From: Rhizobium sp. RU20A
Lineage (GTDB): Bacteria; Pseudomonadota; Alphaproteobacteria; Rhizobiales; Rhizobiaceae
Length of the DNA stretch: 64,000 nucleotides
Assembly: GCF_900155885.1 (NCBI RefSeq)
Contig: NZ_FTMB01000004.1
Location: forward strand, 230,396 to 294,395
Reading direction: 5' to 3'
In this document: in pieces, positions 26,417 to 39,773 of the stretch
How the letters are laid out: each line of letters starts with the position of its first letter
How positions within the stretch are numbered: the stretch's first letter is position 1
Program-made: the position numbers and the translations under genes
Notes under the pieces: model-generated
Told to the model about the DNA's origin: nothing
What the model saw: only the letters and a program-made list of their open reading frames with translations
The model's database searches: none

Positions 26417-26797
26417 ATGGATATGCGCACACCTCTCGGCAAGGTTCGTGGCCTCGGCTCTGCCAAGGACGGGACGGAGCACTTCTGGCGCCAGCGCCTG
26501 ACGGCCGTTGCCAATGTTCCGCTTCTGACTTTCTTCGTGATCTTCGTCGTCATGTATGCCGGCGCGCCCTATGCCGAGGTCCGTGCGGCGCTTGCCCACC
26601 CGCTGGTCGCGGTCATCATGGGCCTCGTGGTGATTTCCGGCCTCATTCACATGAAGCTCGGCATGCAGGTGATCATCGAGGACTACGTGCATGGCGAGGG
26701 CGGCAAGATCCTTCTTCTCATGCTCAACACCTTCTTCGCGGTTCTGATCGGCGGGCTCTGTCTTTTCGCCGTTCTGAAGATCGCCTTCGCAGGATAA
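26417..26797 (+). CDS. sdhD: Succinate dehydrogenase hydrophobic anchor subunit
   Basis: A 126-residue three-span protein. The N-terminal [22 protein letters not shown] is the typical start of alphaproteobacterial SdhD, and [19 protein letters not shown] (about 77-95) carries the conserved haem/quinone-side residues. It completes the membrane anchor of complex II. It is 7 nt upstream of sdhA. Confidence 0.94.
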   Translation: MDMRTPLGKVRGLGSAKDGTEHFWRQRLTAVANVPLLTFFVIFVVMYAGAPYAEVRAALAHPLVAVIMGLVVISGLIHMKLGMQVIIEDYVHGEGGKILLLMLNTFFAVLIGGLCLFAVLKIAFAG

Positions 26798-26804
26798 GCG
26801 CGCC

Positions 26805-28646
26805 ATGGCATCGAATACCTCGCCCAACATCAACGGCAAGGCCTACACCTACGTCGATCACGCCTTTGACGTGGTCGTCGTCGGTGCCGGCGGTGCCGGT
26901 CTTCGCGCCACGCTCGGCATGGCCGAGCAGGGTCTGAAGACGGCCTGCATCTCCAAGGTCTTTCCGACGCGCTCGCACACGGTCGCCGCCCAAGGCGGCA
27001 TCGCGGCGTCTCTGACCAACATGACGCCGGACTGCTGGCAGTGGCACCTCTACGACACCGTCAAGGGTTCCGACTGGCTCGGCGACGTCGATGCCATGCA
27101 GTATCTCGCCATGGAAGCGCCGAAGGCGGTCTACGAGCTCGAGCATTACGGCGTGCCCTTCTCGCGCACCGAAGACGGTCGCATCTACCAGCGCCCCTTC
27201 GGCGGCCACATGCAGAATTACGGTGCCGGTCCGCCGGTGCAGCGCACCTGCGCCGCGGCCGACCGCACGGGCCATGCGATCCTGCATACGCTCTATGGCC
27301 AGTCGCTGCGCAACAACGCCGAATTCTTCATCGAGTATTTCGCGCTCGATCTCATCATGTCCGATGACGGACGCTGCACCGGCGTCGTGGCGTGGAACCT
27401 TGATGACGGCACCATTCACCGCTTCTCGGCCAAGATGGTCGTGCTGGCGACGGGCGGCTATGGCCGCGCCTACTTCTCCGCCACGTCGGCGCACACCTGC
27501 ACCGGCGATGGCGGCGGCATGATCGCGCGTGCCGGCCTGCCGCTCCAGGACATGGAATTCGTGCAGTTCCACCCGACGGGCATCTACGGCGCCGGCTGTC
27601 TCATCACGGAAGGCGCGCGAGGGGAAGGCGGCTATCTCGTCAACTCCGAAGGCGAGCGCTTCATGGAGCGTTATGCGCCGTCCGCCAAGGATCTCGCCTC
27701 GCGTGACGTCGTCTCGCGCTGCATGACGCTGGAAATCCGCGAAGGCCGCGGTGTGGGCAAGAACAAGGACCACATCTTCCTGCATCTCGACCACCTCGAT
27801 CCGGCCGTTCTGCACGAGCGCCTTCCGGGCATCTCGGAAAGCGCCAAGATCTTCGCCGGCGTCGACGTGACGCGCGAGCCGATCCCGGTTCTGCCGACCG
27901 TTCACTACAATATGGGCGGCATTCCCACGAACTACTGGGGCGAAGTGCTGAATGCGGATGCCAACAATCCCGAGCGACTGTCGCCCGGCCTGATGGCGGT
28001 CGGTGAAGCCGGCTGCGCCTCGGTGCACGGGGCCAACCGCCTCGGCTCCAATTCGCTGATCGACCTCGTGGTCTTCGGCCGCGCCGCCGCCATCCGCGCC
28101 GGCCAGGTCATCGACCGCAACGAGGCGATCCCGGCGATCAACGAAGCCTCGTGCGCGCGCATCATGGACCGGTTCGATCGCTTGCGTCACGCTTCCGGCT
28201 CGACGCCGACCGCGGTGCTGCGCGAGAAGATGCAGCGGGCCATGCAGGAAGACGCCGCCGTGTTCCGCACGCAGGAATCGCTCGAAAACGGTTGCCAGCG
28301 CCTTTCGGCCATCTGGAAGGAACTGCCCGATATCAAGGTCACCGACCGCTCGATGGTCTGGAACTCCGATCTTGTGGAAACGCTGGAGCTGGAAAACCTG
28401 ATGGCCAACGCCATCACGACCGTCTACGGCGCGGAAGCCCGCAAGGAAAGCCGCGGCGCCCATGCCCGCGAGGACTACAAGGACGGCCCCTTCGCCGGCC
28501 GCGACGACGAGAACTGGCGCAAGCACACGCTGGCCTGGGTGAACGAGACCGGCGACGTCAAGCTGGAATACCGCCCCGTCCATACCGACCTGATTGCCGA
28601 CGGCATCGATCCGCACAAGATCGAGCCAAAGGCGCGCGTGTATTGA
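26805..28646 (+). CDS. sdhA: Succinate dehydrogenase flavoprotein subunit
   Basis: A 613-residue SdhA of normal length. The FAD dinucleotide motif [12 protein letters not shown] starts at about residue 24, and His58 in SHTVAAQGG is the covalent flavin attachment site. FHPTG and [12 protein letters not shown] form the dicarboxylate site, and [19 protein letters not shown] closes the FAD domain. It oxidises succinate to fumarate in the TCA cycle and respiratory chain. The active-site residues appear intact. Confidence 0.98.
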   Translation: MASNTSPNINGKAYTYVDHAFDVVVVGAGGAGLRATLGMAEQGLKTACISKVFPTRSHTVAAQGGIAASLTNMTPDCWQWHLYDTVKGSDWLGDVDAMQYLAMEAPKAVYELEHYGVPFSRTEDGRIYQRPFGGHMQNYGAGPPVQRTCAAADRTGHAILHTLYGQSLRNNAEFFIEYFALDLIMSDDGRCTGVVAWNLDDGTIHRFSAKMVVLATGGYGRAYFSATSAHTCTGDGGGMIARAGLPLQDMEFVQFHPTGIYGAGCLITEGARGEGGYLVNSEGERFMERYAPSAKDLASRDVVSRCMTLEIREGRGVGKNKDHIFLHLDHLDPAVLHERLPGISESAKIFAGVDVTREPIPVLPTVHYNMGGIPTNYWGEVLNADANNPERLSPGLMAVGEAGCASVHGANRLGSNSLIDLVVFGRAAAIRAGQVIDRNEAIPAINEASCARIMDRFDRLRHASGSTPTAVLREKMQRAMQEDAAVFRTQESLENGCQRLSAIWKELPDIKVTDRSMVWNSDLVETLELENLMANAITTVYGAEARKESRGAHAREDYKDGPFAGRDDENWRKHTLAWVNETGDVKLEYRPVHTDLIADGIDPHKIEPKARVY

Positions 28647-28661
28647 TCGGAGGATTCACAG

Positions 28662-29441
28662 ATGGTTGAACTCGCTCTACCCAAGAATTCGCAGATCACC
28701 GAAGGCAAGGTCTGGCCGAAGCCGGCAGGCGCGACGAATATTCGCGAATACAAGGTCTATCGCTGGAATCCGGATGATGGCCAGAATCCGCGCATCGACA
28801 CCTATTTCATCGATATCGATGATTGCGGCCCGATGGTGCTCGACGGTCTGCTTTACATCAAGAACAAGATCGACCCGACGCTGACGCTGCGCCGGTCCTG
28901 TCGCGAGGGGATCTGCGGGTCCTGCGCGATGAACATCGATGGCACCAACACGCTTGCCTGCACCAAGGGCATGGACGAGGTGAACGGCACGGTGAAGATC
29001 TATCCGCTGCCGCACATGCCGGTCGTCAAGGATCTTGTGCCTGACCTTACCAACTTCTATGCCCAGCATCGCTCGATCGAGCCCTGGCTGAAGACGGTGT
29101 CGCCGACGCCGGCAAAGGAATGGCGCCAGAGCCATGAGGATCGCCAGAAGCTCGACGGCCTTTACGAGTGCATTCTGTGCGCCTGCTGCTCGACCTCGTG
29201 CCCGAGCTATTGGTGGAACGGGGACCGCTATCTCGGCCCGGCCGTGCTGCTGCAGGCCTATCGCTGGCTGATCGACAGTCGTGACGAAGCCAAGGGTGAG
29301 CGCCTCGATAATCTCGAGGATCCCTTCCGCCTCTATCGCTGCCACACGATCATGAATTGTGCCCAGGCCTGTCCGAAGGGCCTTAATCCGGCCAAGGCGA
29401 TCGGCGAAATCAAGAAGATGATGGTCGAGCGCCGCGTCTGA
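28662..29441 (+). CDS. sdhB: Succinate dehydrogenase iron-sulfur subunit
   Basis: A 259-residue SdhB. The [2Fe-2S] cysteines are at 80, 85, 88 and 100 (CREGICGSC...LAC), followed by [12 protein letters not shown] and [11 protein letters not shown], which bind the [4Fe-4S] and [3Fe-4S] clusters. It passes electrons from SdhA to the membrane quinone. Last gene of the sdhCDAB operon. Confidence 0.98.
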   Translation: MVELALPKNSQITEGKVWPKPAGATNIREYKVYRWNPDDGQNPRIDTYFIDIDDCGPMVLDGLLYIKNKIDPTLTLRRSCREGICGSCAMNIDGTNTLACTKGMDEVNGTVKIYPLPHMPVVKDLVPDLTNFYAQHRSIEPWLKTVSPTPAKEWRQSHEDRQKLDGLYECILCACCSTSCPSYWWNGDRYLGPAVLLQAYRWLIDSRDEAKGERLDNLEDPFRLYRCHTIMNCAQACPKGLNPAKAIGEIKKMMVERRV

Positions 29442-29573
29442 CGCGGGCGTCGCCTTCTTGCCACAACCGCGCAAAGAAATGGCCGTATCTCAACACCGGC
29501 CATTTCAAAGCAATGATTCGCTCTATATTGCTGCGCAGTAATGGTCAGGATGCGGAAAATCGGGAGTTTGGAA

Positions 29574-30122
29574 ATGCAGCTTCTTCGTGTTGCAGCAGGT
29601 CTGTTGGCGGTGACGGCGATCGCCGGTTGCCAGCGCACGGGCATGAACGATTTCGCAGCCTCCAACAATCAGCCCTACCAGCCAGCGCCGTTGCAGGCGC
29701 AGCCTGTTCCCGGCGTCCAATCTAGCCAGCTGCCGGACCCGACCGTGGGTGCCAATGCCTCGCAGTTCCCCGCGGCGCCGGTGACGGCCACGACGACCAT
29801 GCCGGGCCAGGCGGCCAATGTCGAAGTGGCGGCTAATGCCCTCGACGTGAAGAAAGAAGGCATGGTCGGAAACTGGCGCGTCAGCAATGGCGGCACGTCC
29901 TGCGACATGTTCCTGACGCTGACCAATCTCGGCTCCGGCTCGCGCGGCGGCACGCGCGGCTGCGTCGGTGAATTGACGACAATGGGATCGTGGGAAGTGG
30001 CTGGCAAGCAGGTCGTGCTGAAGGACCGCAGCGGCAATCCGATCGGCCGCGTCTTCAAGACTGCCGACAACCGCTTCGACGGCCAGACCAATTCCGGTCA
30101 GCCGCTGAGCCTCAGCCGCTGA
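29574..30122 (+). CDS. Omp19-like outer-membrane lipoprotein, protease-inhibitor fold
   Basis: A 182-residue lipoprotein: signal peptide with lipobox VTAIAGC (Cys19), a long Pro/Ala/Gln-rich linker (20-95), then a C-terminal domain (about 100-182) of the AprI/Inh beta-barrel type ([32 protein letters not shown]). The ending [16 protein letters not shown] closely resembles Brucella Omp19, which inhibits proteases. The start at 29574 is favoured by CGGGAGTTTGG upstream and by the lipobox position. Likely surface or periplasmic. Confidence 0.82.
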   Translation: MQLLRVAAGLLAVTAIAGCQRTGMNDFAASNNQPYQPAPLQAQPVPGVQSSQLPDPTVGANASQFPAAPVTATTTMPGQAANVEVAANALDVKKEGMVGNWRVSNGGTSCDMFLTLTNLGSGSRGGTRGCVGELTTMGSWEVAGKQVVLKDRSGNPIGRVFKTADNRFDGQTNSGQPLSLSR

Positions 30123-30229
30123 CCATCCCGCGCCGCCCGTTCCTGCGGCGGCCGTCGCGACCGTTTCCCGGCAGGTTCCTCGACGGGCCTGCGCCGGTCG
30201 CGCTCTCCAAGGCGGAGTGCCGATAGCGG

Positions 30230-31402
30230 ATGCCCAATCCCCAGTCCCTCGTGACCCAGAAGCTCGAACGTCTCGTGGCCGAGGGGGCGCTCACGCGCGA
30301 TCCCGTACAGTTTGCTATCGCCCGCCGCTTCGACGGCCTGATCGATGCGCTTGCGCAAAGCCGGGCGGAGAGAAAGTCGAATGCGCTTGGCTGGCTGTTT
30401 GCGCGGCGCAAATCCGACCAGGCGCCGACGCGCGGACTTTACATTCATGGTGGTGTCGGGCGTGGCAAGACCATGCTGATGGACATGTTCTTCGAAGCCG
30501 TACCAATCAAGCGCAAGCGGCGGGCGCATTTCCACGAATTCATGGGCGATGTGCATGCGCGCATCAATCGCCATCGCCAGAAGCTCAAGGCCGGGGAGAC
30601 GAGCGAGGCGGATCCGATGCCGCCTGTTGCGGCCGAGTTGATGGCAGAGGCGCGCCTCGTCTGCTTCGACGAGTTCACGGTCACGGATATTGCCGACGCA
30701 ATGATCCTGTCCCGGCTCTTCGGCGAACTCTTCAAGCGGGGCTGCGTGCTCGTCGCAACTTCTAACGTTGCGCCCGACGATCTCTACCGTGACGGGCTGA
30801 ACCGCAGCCTCTTCACGCCATTCATCGGCCTCCTGAAGCAGTACACGGATGTTGTGGCCGTGGAGTCCGAGACCGACTATCGCATGGAAAAGCATGTGGA
30901 GGTGCCGGTCTGGTCGTTTCCGCTGGGGCCTGAGGCGGATGGCAACATGCAGCGCGCCTTCGAGCGGGAAACGGCCGGCAAGACGGCGGCGCCGGCCAGC
31001 ATCGCGCATCGCGGGCGCTCGATCGCCGTGCCGCTCGCCGTTGGCGACGTCGCCCGGTTCACCTACAAGGACCTGTGCGAGGCGCCGCTCGGCGCGTCCG
31101 ACTACCTGGCGATCCTCGATCACTATCACACGATCTTCATTGACCATGTGCCATATATGGGCCCGGAGCGACGCAACGAAACGAAGCGGTTCATCCTGTT
31201 GATCGATACGCTTTACGACCGTCGCGCCCGGCTCTTCGCATCGGCTGTCTCCTCTCCATTCGAGCTCCTGACGGCCCGCAACGGAACGGAAGGTTTCGAG
31301 TTTGACCGGACGGTTTCGCGGCTGACCGAGATGCAAAGCCGGGATTACGAAGCAGAAGCTGCCGCAGCACGGACTCTGAATAGTCATGATTATTCGGAAT
31401 AA
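30230..31402 (+). CDS. zapE: ZapE/AFG1-family ATPase
   Basis: A 390-residue AAA-type P-loop ATPase. Walker A GGVGRGKT is at 74-81, Walker B is LVCFDEF, and the sensor region ATSNVAPDDLYRDGLNR is family-typical. ZapE associates with FtsZ and division in E. coli; the mitochondrial homologue Afg1/Lace1 is an inner-membrane quality-control factor. In rhizobia it usually sits directly upstream of mdh, as here. No signal peptide. Confidence 0.93.
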   Translation: MPNPQSLVTQKLERLVAEGALTRDPVQFAIARRFDGLIDALAQSRAERKSNALGWLFARRKSDQAPTRGLYIHGGVGRGKTMLMDMFFEAVPIKRKRRAHFHEFMGDVHARINRHRQKLKAGETSEADPMPPVAAELMAEARLVCFDEFTVTDIADAMILSRLFGELFKRGCVLVATSNVAPDDLYRDGLNRSLFTPFIGLLKQYTDVVAVESETDYRMEKHVEVPVWSFPLGPEADGNMQRAFERETAGKTAAPASIAHRGRSIAVPLAVGDVARFTYKDLCEAPLGASDYLAILDHYHTIFIDHVPYMGPERRNETKRFILLIDTLYDRRARLFASAVSSPFELLTARNGTEGFEFDRTVSRLTEMQSRDYEAEAAAARTLNSHDYSE

Positions 31403-31403
31403 T

Positions 31404-31421
31404 TCTTACGTTTACGTAAGA
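31404..31421. promoter_or_regulatory. 18-bp operator-like palindrome upstream of mdh
   Basis: TCTTACGT-TT-ACGTAAGA is a perfect palindrome with 8-bp arms, beginning 2 nt after the zapE stop and about 150 nt before mdh. There is no T-run, so it looks like a regulator site rather than a terminator. It lies in an AT-rich gap that should hold the promoter of the mdh-suc operon; the regulator is unknown. Confidence 0.5.
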
Positions 31422-31493
31422 TAATTAGCTTCTAAACGATTGAATTTTCTCATCTCCAAAGTAGTGGTTGAATTTTTATCTGTGGAAGGCTAA

Positions 31494-32537
<1,044 letters not shown>

Positions 32538-32567
32538 TTTTCCCCGCTCTCAAGCAGGAACGATCCC

Positions 32568-33761
<1,194 letters not shown>

Positions 33762-33778
33762 TTGAGGGACCTGATTTC

Positions 33779-34681
33779 ATGTCGATTCTCGTCAACAAGA
33801 ACACCAAGGTCCTGGTTCAGGGCCTGACCGGCAAGACCGGCACCTTCCACACCGAACAGGCGCTCGCCTATTACGGCACGCAGATGGTCGGCGGTATCCA
33901 TCCGAAGAAGGGTGGCGAAAACTGGACCGGCTCGAAGGGTGAAACCCTGCCGATCTTCGCGACCGTCGCGGAAGCCAAGGAAAAGACCGGTGCCGACGCA
34001 TCCGTGATCTACGTTCCGCCGGCCGGCGCTGCCGACGCGATCATCGAGGCGATCGACGCCGAGATCCCGTTCATCACCTGCATCACCGAGGGTATCCCGG
34101 TCATGGACATGGTGCGGGTCAAGGCCAAGCTCGACAAGTCCAAGTCACGCCTGCTCGGCCCCAACTGCCCGGGCATCCTGACGCCGGAAGAATGCAAGAT
34201 CGGCATCATGCCGGGCTCCATCTTCCGCAAGGGTTCGGTCGGCATTGTTTCCCGTTCAGGAACGCTTACCTATGAAGCCGTGTTCCAGACCTCGAACGAG
34301 GGCCTTGGCCAGACGACGGCCGTCGGCATTGGCGGCGACCCGGTCAAGGGTACCGAGTTCATCGACGTGCTCGAGATGTTCCTGGCCGACGAAGCCACGA
34401 CCTCGATCATCATGATCGGCGAAATCGGCGGCTCGGCCGAAGAAGATGCGGCGCAGTTCCTCATCGACGAAGCCAAGAAGGGCCGCAAGAAGCCGATGGC
34501 CGGCTTCATCGCCGGTCGCACGGCGCCGAAGGGCCGTACCATGGGTCATGCCGGTGCTGTCGTTTCGGGCGGCAAGGGCGACGCGGAGTCGAAGATCGCC
34601 GCCATGGAAGCGGCCGGCATCAAGGTTTCGCCCTCGCCGGCACGCCTGGGTACCACGCTCGTCGAAGTGCTCAAGGGCTGA
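33779..34681 (+). CDS. sucD: Succinyl-CoA synthetase subunit alpha
   Basis: A 300-residue SucD. The CoA-binding N-terminus reads [19 protein letters not shown] (11-29). The phosphorylated active-site His257 lies in GRTMGHAGA and the second catalytic Glu region is [10 protein letters not shown] (214-223). Standard length. Followed by a strong RNA hairpin (34690-34721) before sucA. Confidence 0.98.
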   Translation: MSILVNKNTKVLVQGLTGKTGTFHTEQALAYYGTQMVGGIHPKKGGENWTGSKGETLPIFATVAEAKEKTGADASVIYVPPAGAADAIIEAIDAEIPFITCITEGIPVMDMVRVKAKLDKSKSRLLGPNCPGILTPEECKIGIMPGSIFRKGSVGIVSRSGTLTYEAVFQTSNEGLGQTTAVGIGGDPVKGTEFIDVLEMFLADEATTSIIMIGEIGGSAEEDAAQFLIDEAKKGRKKPMAGFIAGRTAPKGRTMGHAGAVVSGGKGDAESKIAAMEAAGIKVSPSPARLGTTLVEVLKG

Positions 34682-34689
34682 CACGATCG

Positions 34690-34721
34690 GGCGAGGCGGG
34701 CGTGAAGACGTCCGCTTCGCC
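34690..34721 (+). repeat. Stem-loop between sucD and sucA
   Basis: GGCGAGGCGGGCGT (34690-34703), loop GAAG, ACGTCCGCTTCGCC (34708-34721): a 14-bp RNA stem counting two G-U pairs, starting 8 nt after the sucD stop. It is not followed by a T-run. It may set relative sucD/sucA expression through attenuation or RNA processing. The remaining part of the 193-nt gap contains no gene. Confidence 0.65.
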
Positions 34722-34874
34722 ATCAATTTGCTTGAAGACGCGGGCACGTGGCCCAGATCGCAAGGGTGGCGCAACAAAAGCCATCCATGAACGATACCGA
34801 CACATAAACGACCGGGCCGGGTGAGCCGGCATGGACAACAAGTCAGGAGGCGGGCGGCGGCCCGCGAAAACACC

Positions 34875-37871
34875 ATGACACGGCAAGAGGCCAACGAGCA
34901 ATTCCAGCTGACGTCCTTCCTCGACGGAGCGAACGCCGGCTATATCGAGCAGCTCTATGCGCGCTATCAGGAAGACCCGGGTTCGGTTTCGGGCGAATGG
35001 CAATCTTTCTTCCGGGCGCTGCAGGACAATCCGACCGACGTCGTGAAGGCCGCCAAGGGCGCCTCCTGGAAGCGGTCGAACTGGCCGCTGGCGGAAGGCG
35101 GCGAACTGGTTTCGGCGCTTGACGGCGACTGGGGCACGGTCGAAAAGGCCGTGGAAAAGAAGATCAAGGCCAAGGCCGAGGAAAAGGCTGCCGTCTCCGG
35201 CGCCACGGTCAACCCGGCCGACGTGCTGCAGGCAACGCGCGATTCGGTTCGCGCCATCATGATGATCCGCGCCTATCGCGCCCGCGGTCATCTGCATGCC
35301 AAGCTCGACCCGCTCGCGATTGCAGCGCCGGTCGAGGATTATCACGAGCTCTCCCCGTCGAACTACGGGTTCACGGAAGCCGATCTCGACCGCAAGATCT
35401 TCATCGACAACGTGCTCGGGCTCGAATACGCGACCGTTCGCGAGATGGTCGAGATCCTCGAGCGCACCTATTGCTCGACGATCGGCGTCGAGTTCATGCA
35501 CATGTCCAACCCGGAAGAAAAGTCCTGGATCCAGGAGCGTATCGAAGGGCCGGACAAGGGCGTCGGCTTCACGCCCGAGGGCAAGAAGGCGATCCTCCAG
35601 AAGCTGATCGAGGCGGAAGGCTTCGAGCAGTTCATCGACGTCAAGTACAAGGGCACCAAGCGCTTCGGTCTCGACGGCGGCGAGAGCCTCATTCCGGCGC
35701 TCGAGCAGATCATCAAGCGCGGCGGCCAGCTGGGCATGAAGGAAATCATCTTCGGCATGGCGCATCGTGGTCGCCTGAACGTTCTGACGAACGTGATGGG
35801 CAAGCCGCACCGCGCCGTGTTCCACGAATTCAAGGGCGGCTCTTACGCGCCTGACGACGTGGAAGGCTCGGGCGACGTGAAGTACCACCTCGGTGCCTCC
35901 TCCGACCGCGAATTCGACAACAACAAGGTTCACCTGTCCCTGACGGCGAACCCCTCGCACCTCGAAATCGTCAATCCGGTCGTGATGGGCAAGGCGCGCG
36001 CCAAGCAGGACCAGATGGCGACCGTCTTCGAAGGCGACATCATTCCGCTGCGCGAGCGTGCCAAGGTTCTGCCGCTGCTGCTGCATGGCGACGCGGCCTT
36101 CGCTGGCCAGGGCGTCGTGGCTGAAATCCTCGGCCTGTCGGGCCTTCGCGGACACCGCGTTGCCGGCACGATGCACGTCATCATAAACAACCAGATCGGT
36201 TTCACCACGAACCCGGCCTTCTCGCGCTCCTCGCCCTATCCGTCTGACGTGGCGAAGATGATTGAGGCGCCGATCTTCCACGTGAACGGCGACGATCCGG
36301 AAGCGGTGGTCTATGCGGTCAAGGTCGCGACCGAATTCCGCATGAAGTTCCATAAGCCTGTCGTCATCGACATGTTCTGCTACCGCCGCTTCGGCCACAA
36401 TGAAGGCGACGAGCCGTCCTTCACGCAGCCGAAGATGTACAAGGTGATCCGCGCCCACAAGCCGGTCGCCCAGATCTATGGCGAGCGGTTGATTGCCGAA
36501 GGTCTCATCAGCGAGGGCGACTTCGAGAAGATGAAGGCCGACTGGCGCGCCCATCTGGAGCAGGAATTCGAGGCCGGCCAGTCCTACAAGCCGAACAAGG
36601 CCGACTGGCTGGATGGCGCCTGGTCGGGTCTGCGTGTCGCCGACAACCAGGACGAACAGCGCCGGGGCAGGACCTCGGTTCCGATGAAGCAGCTGAAGGA
36701 AATCGGTCGCAAACTGTCGACCATTCCGGAAGGCTTCCGCGCCCACCGCACCATCCAGCGCTTCATGGAAAACCGCGCGCAGATGGTCGAGACGGGCGAG
36801 GGCATCGACTGGGCCATGGCGGAAGCCTTCGCCTTCGGCACGCTCTGCGTCGAGGGTCACAAGATCCGCCTGTCCGGTCAGGACTGTGAACGCGGCACCT
36901 TCTCGCAGCGCCACTCTGTTCTCTACGATCAGGAGACCGAGGATCGCTACATTCCGCTGGCAAACCTTTCGCCGACGCAGGCCCGCTACGAGGTCATCAA
37001 TTCGATGCTCTCGGAAGAGGCCGTACTCGGTTTCGAATATGGCTATTCGCTGGCCCGCCCGAATGCGCTGACGCTCTGGGAAGCCCAGTTCGGCGACTTC
37101 GCCAACGGCGCGCAGGTCGTCTTCGACCAGTTCATCTCGTCGGGCGAACGCAAGTGGCTGCGCATGTCCGGCCTCGTCTGCCTTCTGCCGCACGGCTATG
37201 AAGGCCAGGGTCCCGAGCACTCCTCGGCGCGCCTTGAGCGCTTCCTGCAGCTTTGCGCGGAAGACAATATGCAGGTCGCGAACGTCACGACGCCGGCAAA
37301 CTACTTCCACATCCTGCGCCGGCAGATGAAGCGTGACTTCCGCAAGCCGCTCGTTCTGATGACGCCGAAGTCTCTGCTGCGCCATAAGCGTGCGGTCTCC
37401 TCGCTGTCGGAAATGGCCGGCGAGACCTCGTTCCACCGCCTGCTGTGGGACGATGCGGAGGTCATCAAGGACGGCCCGATCAAGCTCCAGAAGGACGCCA
37501 AGATCCGCCGCGTCGTGCTGTGCACCGGCAAGGTCTACTACGATCTGCTGGAAGAGCGCGAAAAGCGGGGCATCGACGACGTCTACCTGCTGCGCGTCGA
37601 GCAGCTCTATCCGTTCCCGGCCAAGGCGCTCATCAACGAGCTCAGCCGTTTCCGCCATGCGGAGATGGTCTGGTGCCAGGAAGAGCCCAAGAACATGGGT
37701 GCCTGGGGCTTTATCGACCCTTATCTCGAATGGGTGCTGGCGCATATCGACGCCAAGTACCAGCGCGTTCGCTACACCGGGCGTCCGGCCGCTGCCTCTC
37801 CGGCAACGGGCCTGATGTCAAAGCATCTCGCACAACTCGCGGCCTTCCTGGAAGACGCACTCGGCGGTTGA
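34875..37871 (+). CDS. sucA: 2-oxoglutarate dehydrogenase E1 component
   Basis: A 998-residue SucA. The N-terminus FLDGANAGYIEQLYARYQ is the E2-interacting segment. The thiamine-diphosphate site includes HRGRLNVL, GDAAFAGQGVV and NNQIGFTT, and the C-terminal transketolase domain includes LLPHGYEGQGPEHSSARLER. It decarboxylates 2-oxoglutarate and transfers the succinyl group to SucB. The ATG at 34875 is the best family match but lacks a close ribosome-binding site; AGGAGG is about 25 nt away, so translation of this gene may be unusual. Confidence 0.96.
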   Translation: MTRQEANEQFQLTSFLDGANAGYIEQLYARYQEDPGSVSGEWQSFFRALQDNPTDVVKAAKGASWKRSNWPLAEGGELVSALDGDWGTVEKAVEKKIKAKAEEKAAVSGATVNPADVLQATRDSVRAIMMIRAYRARGHLHAKLDPLAIAAPVEDYHELSPSNYGFTEADLDRKIFIDNVLGLEYATVREMVEILERTYCSTIGVEFMHMSNPEEKSWIQERIEGPDKGVGFTPEGKKAILQKLIEAEGFEQFIDVKYKGTKRFGLDGGESLIPALEQIIKRGGQLGMKEIIFGMAHRGRLNVLTNVMGKPHRAVFHEFKGGSYAPDDVEGSGDVKYHLGASSDREFDNNKVHLSLTANPSHLEIVNPVVMGKARAKQDQMATVFEGDIIPLRERAKVLPLLLHGDAAFAGQGVVAEILGLSGLRGHRVAGTMHVIINNQIGFTTNPAFSRSSPYPSDVAKMIEAPIFHVNGDDPEAVVYAVKVATEFRMKFHKPVVIDMFCYRRFGHNEGDEPSFTQPKMYKVIRAHKPVAQIYGERLIAEGLISEGDFEKMKADWRAHLEQEFEAGQSYKPNKADWLDGAWSGLRVADNQDEQRRGRTSVPMKQLKEIGRKLSTIPEGFRAHRTIQRFMENRAQMVETGEGIDWAMAEAFAFGTLCVEGHKIRLSGQDCERGTFSQRHSVLYDQETEDRYIPLANLSPTQARYEVINSMLSEEAVLGFEYGYSLARPNALTLWEAQFGDFANGAQVVFDQFISSGERKWLRMSGLVCLLPHGYEGQGPEHSSARLERFLQLCAEDNMQVANVTTPANYFHILRRQMKRDFRKPLVLMTPKSLLRHKRAVSSLSEMAGETSFHRLLWDDAEVIKDGPIKLQKDAKIRRVVLCTGKVYYDLLEEREKRGIDDVYLLRVEQLYPFPAKALINELSRFRHAEMVWCQEEPKNMGAWGFIDPYLEWVLAHIDAKYQRVRYTGRPAAASPATGLMSKHLAQLAAFLEDALGG

Positions 37872-37875
37872 AGGC

Positions 37876-37893
37876 GGGGGCACATGTGCCCCC
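37876..37893. repeat. Perfect palindrome between sucA and sucB
   Basis: GGGGGCACATGTGCCCCC is an 18-bp perfect palindrome, starting 5 nt after the sucA stop. In RNA it forms a 7-bp stem with a CATG loop. No T-run follows, so read-through to sucB is likely. It could be an RNA stabiliser or processing site. Confidence 0.7.
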
Positions 37894-37943
37894 TCCATCG
37901 ATCGAAAGCCTGAAACAGACACTGACAAACGGACGAAGAAACC

Positions 37944-39182
<1,239 letters not shown>

Positions 39183-39183
39183 A

Positions 39184-39282
39184 GCACGTCCAGCAAAAGT
39201 GCGTGAGCGGTTTTGCGTCCGGACTGCGTGAAACAAAGGATAGAGCATTTCAGGTGATCTGGCTTTCACCGAAAATGCTCTA
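39184..39282. repeat. Rhizobial intergenic palindromic repeat (RIME-like)
   Basis: The segment GCACGTCCAGCAAAAGTGCG...GCGGTTTTGCGTCCGGAC... (39184-39229) followed by TAGAGCATTT (39241-39250) and its inverted copy AAATGCTCTA (39273-39282) matches, from memory, the abundant mosaic palindromic repeats of Rhizobiaceae genomes. It lies between sucB and the MAPEG gene and can fold into two stems. Confidence 0.75.
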
Positions 39283-39298
39283 AGCAAGGAAACCGATG

Positions 39299-39715
39299 AT
39301 GGACGGCGCGACGCTCGCCTACTCACCTTTCGTGCTGCTGCTCGCCTGGAGCGTGGTGCTTCTCGTCGTCCACATCATGCTACAGGGGCAGCTGGCTACG
39401 CGCGAACTCGGCACCAAATGGAATGCCGGGCCGCGCGATGGCGACCTCAAGCCGAAGGGTGCGCTGGCCGGTCGTGCCGCGCGCGCTTCGGCCAATTTTC
39501 GCGAGACCTATCCGGCCTTCGTCGCGCTTGCGGCGGCGGCCGGTCTCATGGGGATCGCCAGCGGCTGGGCGCTGATTGGCGCCTATGTCTGGTTCGTCTG
39601 CCGCATCGTCTATATCCCGCTCTATCTTGCCGGCGTGCCCTATGTGCGCTCGCTGGTCTGGCTCGGCTCTCTGGTCGGCCTCCTGGCGATGTTCATCGCC
39701 ATCGTTTTCGCCTAG
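39299..39715 (+). CDS. MAPEG-family membrane protein
   Basis: A 138-residue four-span protein. The family region TRELGTKWNAGPRD (about 33-46) and FRETYPAFVALAAAAG (about 67-82) match bacterial MAPEG proteins. Eukaryotic MAPEG members are glutathione-dependent membrane enzymes; bacterial ones are mostly uncharacterised. ATG ATG at 39296 and 39299 are alternative starts. It sits between sucB and lpdA with a LysE-type gene, separated from sucB by a repeat. Confidence 0.82.
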   Translation: MDGATLAYSPFVLLLAWSVVLLVVHIMLQGQLATRELGTKWNAGPRDGDLKPKGALAGRAARASANFRETYPAFVALAAAAGLMGIASGWALIGAYVWFVCRIVYIPLYLAGVPYVRSLVWLGSLVGLLAMFIAIVFA

Positions 39716-39773
39716 ACTCCGGATCCCGATCCCCGGCCGAAGCGCCTGACCGCTCTACAGGAACCCGACACCG

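Noticed and set aside
31422..31440. Irr/ICE-like iron box upstream of mdh
   Set aside because: TTAG-C-TTCTAAA only resembles part of TTTAGAA-N2-TTCTAAA and lacks the left half.
34671..37745. Long open frame opposite sucA
   Set aside because: Antisense shadow of a strongly conserved enzyme; the composition is unlike real proteins.
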